Shown here: one piece after another, positions 34,452 through 44,000 of the stretch | Position numbering within the stretch: position 1 is the first letter of the stretch | Layout: every line of letters starts with the position of its first letter | Assembly (NCBI GenBank): GCA_032251435.1 | Contig: JAVVEH010000004.1 | Span: 62,001-126,000, forward strand | Direction: 5' to 3' | Length of the DNA: 64,000 nt | Origin: JAVVEH01 sp032251435 | GTDB lineage: Bacteria; Verrucomicrobiota; Lentisphaeria; Oligosphaerales; MVZH01 | Notes under the pieces: model-generated | What the model was told of the DNA's origin: nothing | The model's database searches: none | The model's input: the letters and a program-made list of their open reading frames with translations, nothing else | Made by a program: the position numbers and the translations under genes

Positions 34452-35443
34452 AAACGCGTCATCCGCACATCATCATTTTGCTCCTGTCGGTCCTGGCCCT
34501 GGGGACCCTGGGCGCTTGCCCGTTTATCGGTTCGCACGCCGTCACCCTGGTGGCCTTATGGGGCGATCAGGCTGATCCCGCCACCCGTGATATTTTTTTC
34601 ACGTTGCGGCTGCCCCGGGTGTTCACCGCCTTTCTCGCCGGCATGGCGTTGGCCGGCGGCGGAGCGGCCTTTCAAGCGATGTTCCGCAATCCGCTGGCCA
34701 CCCCCTTCACCCTGGGCACCGCCAGCGGGGCTTCCCTGGGCGCCGCGGTGTACATGCGCCTGGGCCTGTCCCTGTCCCTGTTCGGCATCTCCGGCATCTC
34801 CCTGGCCGCGTTTCTCGGAGCGTTGGGCGCGATCGTCCTGGTCTACTCCCTCACCTGTCTGCGACGGGGTTTCTCGCCGGCGTACACACTCTTGGCCGGT
34901 GTCGCCGTCAGCATGTTTTTCTCCAGCCTGATCCTGTTCATGCAGTACATCAGTGACTTCACCCAGTCGTTCCGCATCATGCGCTGGCTCATGGGCGGAT
35001 TGACCGACGCCGATTTTGAATCGCTTTTCAACCTGCTTCCCGCGGTGGGAATCGGGATCCTGGTTTTATGGTTAAACCTCCGCGAACTGAATTTGCTGGG
35101 CACCGGCGACGACATCGCGGCCAGCCGCGGTGTCCCGGTCGCGCAAGTCAAGCGGCGGCTGTTTTTCGCCACCTCCTTCATGATTGGCGCGGTGGTCGCC
35201 TTTTGCGGCCCCATCGGCTTTGTCGGCATGATGGCTCCGCACATTTGCCGCCGTCTGGTCGGCGGCAATCATCGCTGGTTACTGCCCGCCTCCCTGCTTT
35301 TTGGCGGCAGCTTTCTCACCCTGTGCGACACCCTGTCCCGAAGCCTCATTGACAGCGCCGAAATCCCCGTCGGGGTCATCACCGCTTTGCTCGGAGGGCC
35401 CTTTTTCCTGTGGTTGCTCACCCGCTCTAAAATCCGGGTGTGA
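34448..35443 (+). CDS. FecCD/BtuC-type ABC permease
   Basis: The 331-aa membrane protein has about ten hydrophobic helices. It carries family motifs LRLPRVFTAFLAGMALAGGGAAFQAMFRNPLATPFTLGTASGASLGA near the N-terminus, MGGL, and the coupling-helix region GPIGFVGMMAPHICRRLVGGNHRWLLPASLLFGG. These are typical of iron-siderophore, haem and cobalamin importers. It is the last gene of the binding protein-ATPase-permease operon. A TonB-dependent receptor lies 3 kb away on the other strand and could supply the same ligand, but the link is only positional. Confidence 0.95.
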   Translation: MKTRHPHIIILLLSVLALGTLGACPFIGSHAVTLVALWGDQADPATRDIFFTLRLPRVFTAFLAGMALAGGGAAFQAMFRNPLATPFTLGTASGASLGAAVYMRLGLSLSLFGISGISLAAFLGALGAIVLVYSLTCLRRGFSPAYTLLAGVAVSMFFSSLILFMQYISDFTQSFRIMRWLMGGLTDADFESLFNLLPAVGIGILVLWLNLRELNLLGTGDDIAASRGVPVAQVKRRLFFATSFMIGAVVAFCGPIGFVGMMAPHICRRLVGGNHRWLLPASLLFGGSFLTLCDTLSRSLIDSAEIPVGVITALLGGPFFLWLLTRSKIRV

Positions 35444-35581
35444 CAGGCCGGTCGAATAGCGCTCACCCAGTCGGGCAAATAATCGATCCGTATTTGCCTC
35501 TTCCACTTGATGAATTAGATTACTCTCGTTTTCCGAAACATGCGACGGGGGCATCGACCCGCCCCGTGCTCCACGCTTTTC

Positions 35582-35669
35582 GGAGGGGTGGCTGAGTGGT
35601 CGAAGGCGGCGGTCTTGAAAACCGTTGAGGCGAGAGCCTCCGTGGGTTCGAATCCCACCCCCTCCGCCA
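35582..35669 (+). tRNA. tRNA-Ser (anticodon UGA)
   Basis: The 88-nt cloverleaf has acceptor arms GGAGGGG and CCCCTCC with discriminator G and an encoded CCA. It has an anticodon stem GCGGT/ACCGT with loop CTTGAAA (anticodon TGA at 35616-35618), a long variable arm as expected for serine, and the T-arm GGGTTCGAATCCC. Terminator and operon genes flank it. It is a possible integration site, though no repeated attachment sequence is seen downstream. Confidence 0.97.
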
Positions 35670-35680
35670 ATCCCTATGTA

Positions 35681-35714
35681 AGCTCGTTTCCCAAGCGGAA
35701 ACGGGCTTCTTTTT
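35681..35714 (+). terminator. Intrinsic terminator after tRNA-Ser
   Basis: AGCTCGTTTCC (35681-35691) pairs with GGAAACGGGCT (35697-35707) around a 5-base loop and is followed by TCTTTTTT. Confidence 0.9.
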
Positions 35715-35747
35715 TGCCCCAAAATATAATAAAAATCAGCCATGCGC

Positions 35748-35776
35748 TTGACATTTCTATCCGTTTGGACTACTGT
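35748..35776 (+). promoter_or_regulatory. Sigma-70-like promoter for the YfiR/kinase pair
   Basis: TTGACA (35748-35753), a 17-base spacer and TACTGT (35771-35776) lie about 50 bases before the YfiR-like gene. Confidence 0.6.
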
Positions 35777-35826
35777 TTGCGGGTGGTAGCAAATTCAGTT
35801 ACTTTCCTCGAATGATTGGAAACCCA

Positions 35827-36405
35827 ATGCGATCCCCGGCACAACTTTTGTTGGTGTTGCTGGCCGCCTTCGTAATCTTGGCGCCGCGCGCGTGTTGCCG
35901 CGCCGAATCTCCCGGGGAGTATGATATCAAGGCGGCCTTGATCTACAAGCTGCTGCCGTTCGTCACATGGCCCGACACCGATGAAACCCCTTCCTCCCTG
36001 ACGATTGGCGTGGTGGGAAAAAATCCGTTTGGTGACACCTTGCGGGAAATTGAGGGGCGGCGGATCGGATCGCGTTCGCTGGTCGTCAGGCACTTTGACA
36101 CCAATGCGGACATCGCGCAGCTTAAACGTTGTCAGGTGCTCTTTCTTGCCGATGCGGACGAGGAGAATCTGCGGCGGATTCTCCAGGCGGTTTCCAGTTG
36201 GCCAATCTTGACCATCGGGGACTGCCCGGGATTTGTCGACCGAGGCGGAGTCATCGGCTTTGTCACGAGAGAGAGGCGGGTCGCCTTCGAGATCAACCAA
36301 TCCGCCATGGCAAAGGCCAGCCTGGCCGTCCGTTCGCAGTTGATGCGCCTTGCGGCGCGGATTGTCGATACTGACCCGCCGACGGGGGAGGACACCCGTG
36401 AGTAG
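35827..36405 (+). CDS. YfiR-like periplasmic protein (DUF4154)
   Basis: The 192-aa product (from ATG 35827; ATG 35812 is in frame but lacks a ribosome site) has a signal peptide LLLVLLAAFVILAPRACC. The YfiR pattern follows: YDIKAALIYKLLPFVTWP, SLTIGVVGKNPFG, CQVLFLADADEENL, ILTIGDCPGFVDRGGVIGFV and VAFEINQSAMAKASLAVRSQLMRLA. YfiR proteins are periplasmic and modulate inner-membrane signalling partners. This one overlaps the hybrid kinase gene by 8 bases, so the kinase is its likely partner. Confidence 0.9.
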   Translation: MRSPAQLLLVLLAAFVILAPRACCRAESPGEYDIKAALIYKLLPFVTWPDTDETPSSLTIGVVGKNPFGDTLREIEGRRIGSRSLVVRHFDTNADIAQLKRCQVLFLADADEENLRRILQAVSSWPILTIGDCPGFVDRGGVIGFVTRERRVAFEINQSAMAKASLAVRSQLMRLAARIVDTDPPTGEDTRE

Positions 36406-38668
36406 AACGTCTCAACACTTGCCGGGAAAAACGGGACTGCCGGGCATGTCCATCCGGCGGAAGCTTCTGACAATGATCATGGCGGTCTGCTCCGCCGCCC
36501 TGATCGTGTTCGTAACACTGATTTTGGCATTCTTGATGTCGCTGTACCAGAAGCGCATGGCGGCGGAGCTCGCGTCCATCACCAGGATGATTGCCAGCAA
36601 CTGTTCAGCGGCGGTTCAGTTTGACGATTCCCGGGATGCCGGAGCGGTACTCGAAGCCCTGTCGACATGCCCCACGGTCGTCTACGCCTGCATCAAGCGC
36701 ACGGACGGCACCACCCTGGCGGACTATCATCGGGACGGCTTCCGGGAGAAACCGCAACCACCGCCGGAACTCGGCCAGCAACGCCGTTACGACGACGCGA
36801 TGGTCGCGCTGGAGCCAATCCGGGTGAACGGTAGAATCATCGGGGCGGTATTCGTGCAGTCCGACCTGACTGAGCTGTCGTCGTTCCGAAATCGCATCCT
36901 CGCGACCTTGGCGGCGATGCTTCTCGGGGTGCTGCTGGTCGCCTATCTGCTGTCGGCTAAACTACAGCGTCTGATCTCCGGACCGCTTGAACACCTGACC
37001 CGCGTCACCCGCGACATCTCGGCAAGCCGGGATTACTCCCTTCGCGCCAGCGTTGCGGGTGGCGATGAAATCGGCTTGTTGACACAGGGTTTCAACGCCA
37101 TGCTCTCCGAGATTGAACACCGGGACGCGGCGTTGCGGCAGGCGCGGAAAACCATTGCGAACATCATCAACTCCATGCCTTCGGTGCTGGTCGGGGTGGA
37201 CAGCGATGCCGTCGTGACGCATTGGAACGATGAGGCCGCGCGGCTGACCGGCCTGAGCAGTGAGGAGGCGGTTGGCAAATCCCTGCCCTCGGTCATGCCG
37301 CGAATGGAGCCGGATATGGGAGGGGTCACCGAGGCCATAAGCAGCAGGCAAATGCAATATATAAAACGCCAGTCCAAAGACGACACCGGCAAGACCCGGT
37401 TCGAGGAGGTCACCATCTTTCCTTTGATCGCCAACGGGATTGACGGAGCGGTGATCCGAGTTGATGATGTCACGGCGCGGATCCAGTTGGAGGAGCAGTT
37501 GCACCAGGCCCGCAAGATGGATGCCATCGGCCAATTGGCGGGGGGGGTGGCGCATGACTTCAATAACATGCTTGGCGGCATTATGGGAGGGGCGGAGCTA
37601 CTTGAAGAGTGGATTCCGGAGGGAGAGCCCAAGCCTCGTGAATATCTGGACATGATCCAGACTTCAGCCAACCGCGCGGCAAAGCTGGCGAGCCAACTGC
37701 TGGCCTTCGGACGCAAGCAAGCAAAAAGCTCAACCGCGGTTGATTTGCATAAAGTGGTTGCCGACACCGTGGCGATCTTGGAAAACACCATCGGCAAACG
37801 CATTGTGATCGAACTCCATCTCGACGCCGAAACCCCCACGGTCGTGGGAAGCCCGTCGCATCTGCAAAACGCGTTGCTCAATCTCGGCATCAACGCCTGT
37901 CATGCCATGCCGGAGGGGGGGACTCTGACATTCGGTTCTTCGACCACAACTCTTGATCCGATATATTGCCAGTCCAGCACCTTCGAATTGACACCCGGCA
38001 AGTATATTGAGCTGACCGTGCGCGATACCGGCTGCGGCATACCCATGCACCTGCAGAAACGCATCTTTGAGCCCTTCTTCACCACGAAGCCCCAAGGGGA
38101 AGGCACGGGCCTAGGGCTTTCGGCCGCCTATGGCACCATATCGCAACATGGGGGGGAGATAAAAGTTTATAGCGAAGAAGGTGTCGGGACATGTTTTCAC
38201 ATCCTGCTGCCGTTGTCGGAGAAGGCCAGTGAGCGGGAGCCGTTCGTTGTTCACCGGCACATCGGCTCCGGTTTGGTGCTGGTCGTGGATGATGAACCGA
38301 TCATGCGGGCCACTGCGAAAGCGTATCTCGAGGGGTACGGATATGAGATCCTGCTCGCGGCGGACGGGGAGGAGGCGGTGGCCATGTACCGCGAACGCGC
38401 GAAAGAGATTGACTTGGTCATCTGCGATATGATTATGCCACGAATGAACGGGCGCGACTGCTTCAAAGCATTGCGGGAAATCAATCCCCGTGTCCGCTTC
38501 GTGCTCTCCTCCGGCTTTACGCGGCCGCAAGATATCGCGGACATGAAGACGGAAGGCCTCGCTGGCTTCCTCCAAAAGCCCTTCCGAGGCGCCCAGCTCA
38601 GCACCGTTGTGGCGATGGCTATGGAGACGGCTGGCTGCGAATTCCCGGAATCAGAACCGGAACGATAG
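36398..38668 (+). CDS. Hybrid sensor histidine kinase (CHASE8-HAMP-PAS-HisKA-HATPase-REC)
   Basis: This 756-aa inner-membrane sensor has helices flanking a periplasmic CHASE8-like domain (ASITRMIASNCSAAVQFDD). HAMP, PAS (VLVGVDSDAVVTHWNDEAARLTGLS), HisKA with the phospho-His in GGVAHDFNNMLGG, and a HATPase (NLGINACHAM, DTGCGIP, GLGLS) follow. It ends in a receiver domain with the acceptor Asp in LVICDMIMPRMNG and Lys in LQKPF. GTG 36398 is chosen because GGGGGAGG sits 6 bases upstream and the start overlaps the YfiR gene by 8 bases. No separate regulator is adjacent. Its end overlaps the convergent TonB-receptor gene by 18 bases. Confidence 0.93.
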   Translation: MSRTSQHLPGKTGLPGMSIRRKLLTMIMAVCSAALIVFVTLILAFLMSLYQKRMAAELASITRMIASNCSAAVQFDDSRDAGAVLEALSTCPTVVYACIKRTDGTTLADYHRDGFREKPQPPPELGQQRRYDDAMVALEPIRVNGRIIGAVFVQSDLTELSSFRNRILATLAAMLLGVLLVAYLLSAKLQRLISGPLEHLTRVTRDISASRDYSLRASVAGGDEIGLLTQGFNAMLSEIEHRDAALRQARKTIANIINSMPSVLVGVDSDAVVTHWNDEAARLTGLSSEEAVGKSLPSVMPRMEPDMGGVTEAISSRQMQYIKRQSKDDTGKTRFEEVTIFPLIANGIDGAVIRVDDVTARIQLEEQLHQARKMDAIGQLAGGVAHDFNNMLGGIMGGAELLEEWIPEGEPKPREYLDMIQTSANRAAKLASQLLAFGRKQAKSSTAVDLHKVVADTVAILENTIGKRIVIELHLDAETPTVVGSPSHLQNALLNLGINACHAMPEGGTLTFGSSTTTLDPIYCQSSTFELTPGKYIELTVRDTGCGIPMHLQKRIFEPFFTTKPQGEGTGLGLSAAYGTISQHGGEIKVYSEEGVGTCFHILLPLSEKASEREPFVVHRHIGSGLVLVVDDEPIMRATAKAYLEGYGYEILLAADGEEAVAMYRERAKEIDLVICDMIMPRMNGRDCFKALREINPRVRFVLSSGFTRPQDIADMKTEGLAGFLQKPFRGAQLSTVVAMAMETAGCEFPESEPER

Positions 38669-40762
38669 CGAAACCCCAATTTCCCGGCCTGGATTGTTGG
38701 CCAAGAAAACATCGTCATACCGCGCATCGAGAGCGTTCTTGACGTAAAAAGCCATCTTCATGCCATCCAGAACGTCCCTGACCGTCAGGTTTATGTCGAC
38801 AAAATGCATCGCATGCTGAGATCTGGTCTCCCGTGAGCTGTAGCGTTCTTTGTACCCGCCCCATCCCCGGTAATGCAGGTTCAAACTCACCTTCGGCATC
38901 ACCAAATAATCGACTCCCAGGTTCCACATATATTCCGGCACGGCAACCGGTTTGTCATCGCTGTCATAGAACTGGTTGGTTGTATCCGCGAATGAGATCG
39001 TCGAGCCGGATCCCGCGTTCAGCTTGTCATTGTCGCGCCCAACGCGCAGGCAGGTGGCGTTTCCATAGACACGCCACGACTCATTGAAACGATGCTCCCA
39101 CTCGAGTTCGAGGCCATAGGATGTCACCGAGTCGATGCTTGCGTAAAACACGCGGTAGATTGCCGGATCCCCCGGAATCGGCTTGTCGGTGTCATCAATG
39201 GGCGTGTAGGAAAAGGTGAACAAGTCCTTCATGTTCACATGGAATAAGGTCAGCCCGAAAGAGGTCATTTCATCTCTGAATACGACCTGGAGTTCGTGCG
39301 TCTCCGATGACAAAGGTTCATGGGTTCCAAGCAGGTAGCTGCCGTCGGGTTGCCGTATCCATCCTTGGTCAGCCACGTTATATTCGCGTTGCGGACGGAC
39401 AATGCCCGTGCTATACGAATAACGCGCCGTCCACAGATCAGAAAGTCCGTAGACAATGCCCGCGCGCGGCGCGAAGTTGGTTCCATCGCTTCTCAGGTCA
39501 CTCTCCTCCAGGCGGCCGCCAACCGTCAATTTGAGATTCTCCATGAGGTTGTAGCCAACTTCGCCGAAGGCCGCCTTTATCTCCTCGCGGCCGTCAATAT
39601 CCAATGTCGTGGTCATCGATCTCGAATGCTTATATCGCATTGTCTGATAGCTGAATCCCAGCAGTCCGCTCCAGTCGTCCCGGGCGTAACGGGAAATATT
39701 TTCAATGCCGTAGCCCTGTTCTTTCCACCAATTGGACGAAAGATTCGGCACCCCTGAACGGTCATGATCAAGCAATCTCCGGTCAAAGAAAACACGGGTT
39801 TCGTTGCTGAGATAGTCGTTCACATCGACCGTATAGGACACGTCCCCCCAGGCTCTGCGCGTCCTGCGGCGACCTGGATGGCCGCCTTTCGCCGCCTCGT
39901 AGCTGGAATTCTGGCCATTGCCGGTACTCAGGTCTGAGTAACCCAGCTTGAGGGCGAAGTCTCCGAGGCGCCCTTTCAGGTACAGGTCATGGCTTTCCGG
40001 CATCATCGCGTAAGGCTTCCAGCGTGTGTCAACGGGCGCGGGGCCCGCGGCGGTTGGTCGATAATCGTATTCAGGATCGCCATCCGCGACAATATTCGTA
40101 TAGCTGAGCATGAGGTCACCATCAGCAAACTGCTTTCCCCATACCGCGCTGGCCGTTCGCTGTCTGTCACGAAACTCATAATCCAGACTCAAGCTAAGCC
40201 GGCCAGCCGGGTGCCGGTCCGGGTCTATCGCGGTTCCGTCTTTGGTAATAATATTGATGACCGCCGTGGCGGCATCGCTGCCCCACATCGTGGAGTTCGG
40301 ATCGCGGGTGATTTCAATTCTCTCCACATTGGCCAGCAGCGGAAACAAATGCAGGCTGTTCACGCCATAGACCGAGTTGACATTCTGCGGGTGCCCGTCG
40401 ATCAGCACCAGGACGCAGACATTCTGGTCGGTGCGTATCCCCCGATGCGTGATGAAGGATTGCACGCTGTTGCCATTTTCCACAAAAAACCCGGGAACCC
40501 GCTTCAGGACTTCATTCAGATCCTTCAGCCCCTCCTGTTCGATCTGTTCTTTGGTGACGATCGTGACAACAGACGCGATCTTTCGAATGTCTTCATGCGT
40601 CCTGCTGGACGTGTAGAACTCAATATCCATCAACTGTTCCAGATCAAGATCGAACAGGCTCGGCGGCTCGGTGGCCGGGGCTTCCTCTTGGCAGATGCCC
40701 GGCAGCGACGCAATCAGAACACCCAGCACAAAAAGCCAAGGCACGGATTTTCGCATATGCAT
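38651..40762 (-). CDS. TonB-dependent outer-membrane receptor
   Basis: This 703-aa receptor imports a ligand across the outer membrane using TonB energy. After a signal peptide (PWLFVLGVLIASLPGICQ) and a short FDLDLEQLMDIEFYTSSRT segment comes the plug (about 50-180): IVTKEQIEQEGLKDLNEVLKRVPGFFV, RGIRTDQNVCVLVLIDG and ITRDPNSTMWGSDAATAVINIITK. A beta-barrel follows, ending in Phe (VSLSFRF) as usual. ATG 40762 follows AAGGAAG by 5 bases; the frame extends to 40840 without support. Its ligand is unknown. It faces the YfiR/kinase genes, which may sense its substrate. Confidence 0.93.
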   Translation of the reverse strand: MHMRKSVPWLFVLGVLIASLPGICQEEAPATEPPSLFDLDLEQLMDIEFYTSSRTHEDIRKIASVVTIVTKEQIEQEGLKDLNEVLKRVPGFFVENGNSVQSFITHRGIRTDQNVCVLVLIDGHPQNVNSVYGVNSLHLFPLLANVERIEITRDPNSTMWGSDAATAVINIITKDGTAIDPDRHPAGRLSLSLDYEFRDRQRTASAVWGKQFADGDLMLSYTNIVADGDPEYDYRPTAAGPAPVDTRWKPYAMMPESHDLYLKGRLGDFALKLGYSDLSTGNGQNSSYEAAKGGHPGRRRTRRAWGDVSYTVDVNDYLSNETRVFFDRRLLDHDRSGVPNLSSNWWKEQGYGIENISRYARDDWSGLLGFSYQTMRYKHSRSMTTTLDIDGREEIKAAFGEVGYNLMENLKLTVGGRLEESDLRSDGTNFAPRAGIVYGLSDLWTARYSYSTGIVRPQREYNVADQGWIRQPDGSYLLGTHEPLSSETHELQVVFRDEMTSFGLTLFHVNMKDLFTFSYTPIDDTDKPIPGDPAIYRVFYASIDSVTSYGLELEWEHRFNESWRVYGNATCLRVGRDNDKLNAGSGSTISFADTTNQFYDSDDKPVAVPEYMWNLGVDYLVMPKVSLNLHYRGWGGYKERYSSRETRSQHAMHFVDINLTVRDVLDGMKMAFYVKNALDARYDDVFLANNPGREIGVSLSFRF

Positions 40763-41082
40763 CAGATCTTCCTTTACGATACCATTAAACCAGCCCACTG
40801 GTTCCGGGATCCGCTTCCGCCGTCTCTTCACCGGCATCATTCGTTCCCCAAAGCGCCAACGGCTACCGTCGAGACCACCTGGCGGTTTTCGCCTCTATAA
40901 GCGAAAGCGAAACCACCCACGCCAAATTATACATGATCATCGAAAATCTTGCAAATAAAAAGATAGGAAATTGGGTTCTGCCCGGAAAATCTGTAAAAGG
41001 CCAAGACAGCGCTGACGCGACGATAAGCGCGCGCCGCGCCATCTTGCGGATCATCGACTCCCTGTCATGTCATTCTATTGAA
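40763..41082. other. Intergenic region with receptor leader
   Basis: The 320-base gap holds the receptor promoter (40926-40954) and a leader of about 150 nt on the minus strand. The leader contains a hairpin GGTTTCGC...GCGAAAACC (about 40883-40913) and a CCGGTGA...CGG stem nearer the gene. No gene is visible. Confidence 0.5.
40926..40954 (-). promoter_or_regulatory. Strong sigma-70-like promoter for the TonB receptor
   Basis: On the minus strand TTGCAA (40949-40954), a 17-base spacer and a perfect TATAAT (40926-40931) lie about 165 bases before the receptor start. Confidence 0.7.
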
Positions 41083-44000
41083 TTAATGAGCATGTATCAC
41101 CGGTCCGTAAACCACCCGGAAGCTAATGGTGCTGTGCGCTTTGGCGGCGGGATAGGACCAGCGGGCGGCATTCCGCCAGTGAAGAATCCGTTCTGAATAC
41201 GCCCCGCCGCGCACGGAGCGCGCCTTGGTGTTCTTAGCGCAATAGGGATCTGTCCGCGGTGCCCGGGCGTAGAATCCCGTGTCGTACCAATCATGACACC
41301 ACTCCCAGAGATTGCCGGACATGTCATAAACACCCAATTCATTGGGACTGAACCGCCCCCCTTTGTAAGCCGGACCTTTCGCCCGGGCGGCGGACCGCTT
41401 GTACATGCGGTCCTCGCGCGAAACCTTTTCAATGGCCACACTGTCCATCCCCGAATAAGCCGCGCTTTGACTTTTCACACCGCCCCGGGCGGCGAATTCC
41501 CATTCCGCCTCTGTCGGCAAGCGGTATTCATAGCCAGCGGTCAATCGGCCCGCGGCTCTCTCCCGTTCCGTCAATTTCTCACAAAACGCGGCGGCGGCCG
41601 CATAACTCACCGTTTCCACCGGATTTTCCTCGTGTTTGAACCGGCTTGGATTTTTACTCATGAGCGTCGACCACTCTTTCTGAGTGACTTCATACACGCC
41701 AATCCAAAACGGCTTACTGATCGTCACGTCTCTCACCGGGCGCTCATCGCTTTCACCCGCCGCGTCTCCCATCTTAAACGTCCCCTGTTTAACCAATGCC
41801 ATTCGCATGCCAATTCCCGGCACTGTGGCGACCATTGTCTCCGGCAACCAGTCCGTTGAAGCGACAAGCGTCTTAATTTGCTCATTCAACATGACCGCGT
41901 CACTGCGGCGGGCGCGGACCAGTTGCCGTTCAAGCCCCATTAATTTCATACCCGCGACCGGATTCAATCGTTCATAGGGGATTTCCGAAGAGGATTTCCC
42001 CGGAAATGGCACCGCGGTCACGGAAGACAAAGAGCCGCCAGTGTAAACAGGTTTCACATCCCCAATCGGCTCCACGGGCACCGGTGTCACAGGTTTCACG
42101 AGGTTGGGTCGAAGCGTCTCATTCACCACCCCCGACGGCTCAACCGCTTGGTCAACAACCACCGGCGGCGGCGTGACATCCACCGGGCCGGGGGGAAACC
42201 TGAGCGCACCATTCGCCGACGGCGGCGCGACGGCGGCGCCAATATCCGCGGGAGTATCCTCTGGCGAGGGCATTTCCGAAAAATAAGGGTCCCGGTTCTC
42301 TTTTTTTATCAGCGCGGCCAAACACAAAAAGATCAGAAACACAGCCGCGGCGGCCGCGGCGATCCGGGACCAGGTGAAGACAGCCCGTTTTCCTCCGACT
42401 CCGGCGGCGCGCAGGGTGTCAACAAACTCCACACACGTGGTGAATCTTTTTTCCGGATCTTTTGACAACGCCCGTTGCAAAATGGCGTTTTGCCGTTTGT
42501 TCAATTCTGTCAGCGGTTCGGGTTTTTGCGCCCCGACCACACTCATCATCACCAGAACATCTCCGCGGTCAAAGGCTGATTGAAAAGGGACCCGCCCGGA
42601 AATTAATTCGTACACCATCACCGCCAGGGCGTATTGATCCGTATAGGACGCCTGCCGCCGTCCCGCCCACTGCTCAGGCGCCATATAGGCCCGGGTGCCA
42701 CTGGTGTCTCTATCCTGATGTGTGAGCTGACTCATGGATGAGTGTATTTGCGCCGCCAAACCGAAATCAAGCACTTTCACCCGCATTTTCGACCGCGTCT
42801 GACGGCTGTCCTTCCCCGTCGCCATCCGTTCCTGAGGCTCTTCAAGAACCATGACATTGGAGGGCTTGACATCCCGGTGAAGGATCTTTTGTGAATGGGA
42901 GTAATCCAGGGCTTCAGCCACTTGGCGGGCAATGTCAAACGCCTCGTCAACCGGTATTTTTTGGTCTGGATTGCTTTTCCGCAGCGCGCTGAGAGTCTTC
43001 CCTCTGACGTATTCCATGACCACGATATAGTCGCCCGTGGTCATTTGCAGTTCAGACGCCGCGCCGGCGTCTATTTCTTTGACTTTGTGCAAATACTTGA
43101 GCGCGGCGATATTGGGGTGGCTCAACTTTTCGACTAATGCGAAATTATTGCGGATCTCTTCCATTTCCTCCGCCGTGGCGGACAGCTTCCCGGGCAGAGC
43201 CTTGATGGCGACATCGACCTTCGCTTCTGTGTCGCGCGCTTGGAAAACCGCGCCGAATCCGCCCTGGCCAAGTTTCTTCCGCAAGGCGTATCGGTCAATA
43301 TGCCCTTCCAGCAGCTCGTCGGCGCCCGGTGCTCCCTCGGGCTCCCCGGCCCGGTTCGCGTCGCGAAGGGTAAGCTTACTTTGAATGAGCTGGAGTTGTT
43401 GGACCAATTCACCGGCGTTTTGCGGTCGGTTGGCGGGGTTTTTATCCATCATGCGAGCCACCAGGCCGGCCAGTTCGGGGAGCAATTCAGGACGCCGTTT
43501 CAACACATTCGGAGCGGGCGCGGTGGCCATTTTATTCAGCACAGCGAAAACTGATTTCCCTGAAAAGGGCACAGTCCCGGTCAACATGTGATACAGCGTC
43601 GCCCCAAGACTGTAAATATCCGCCCGGGCGTCCACAGCCTTGGCGTCACTGGCTTGTTCCGGCGCGATATAGGCGGGCGTTCCCATCATAATATGCGAAA
43701 CGGTCAATCCCGTCCCCTGCGCCGCGCGCTCTTTGGCGATACCCAAATCGGCCAGTTTCACCTGCCCCCGGTGATTGAGCATGATGTTTTCGGGTTTGAT
43801 ATCCCGATGAACGACATTAAACTCCTGAGCGGCGGTCAACGCCTGAGCCACACCGAGAGCGATATCCACGGCCCGTCTCTCAGCCATCGCCCCCTGCTTG
43901 ATCAAATCTTTAACTGTTCCACCATCCACATATTCCATGACGATATAGCAAATACCGGTGCTCTCATCCTGTTCCGCGTCCATCACTTGAATCACATTAG

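Noticed and set aside
40763..40925. Possible cobalamin riboswitch in the TonB-receptor leader (GGGGAA, CCGGTGA...CGG stem on the minus strand)
   Set aside because: The conserved GCCACTG-type box and spacing are not recognisable; only short, common elements match. An Infernal search with RF00174 would decide.
35582..40954. Integrative element inserted at tRNA-Ser
   Set aside because: No integrase and no repeated tRNA 3' end are visible downstream, so a mobile element is not called despite the suggestive position.
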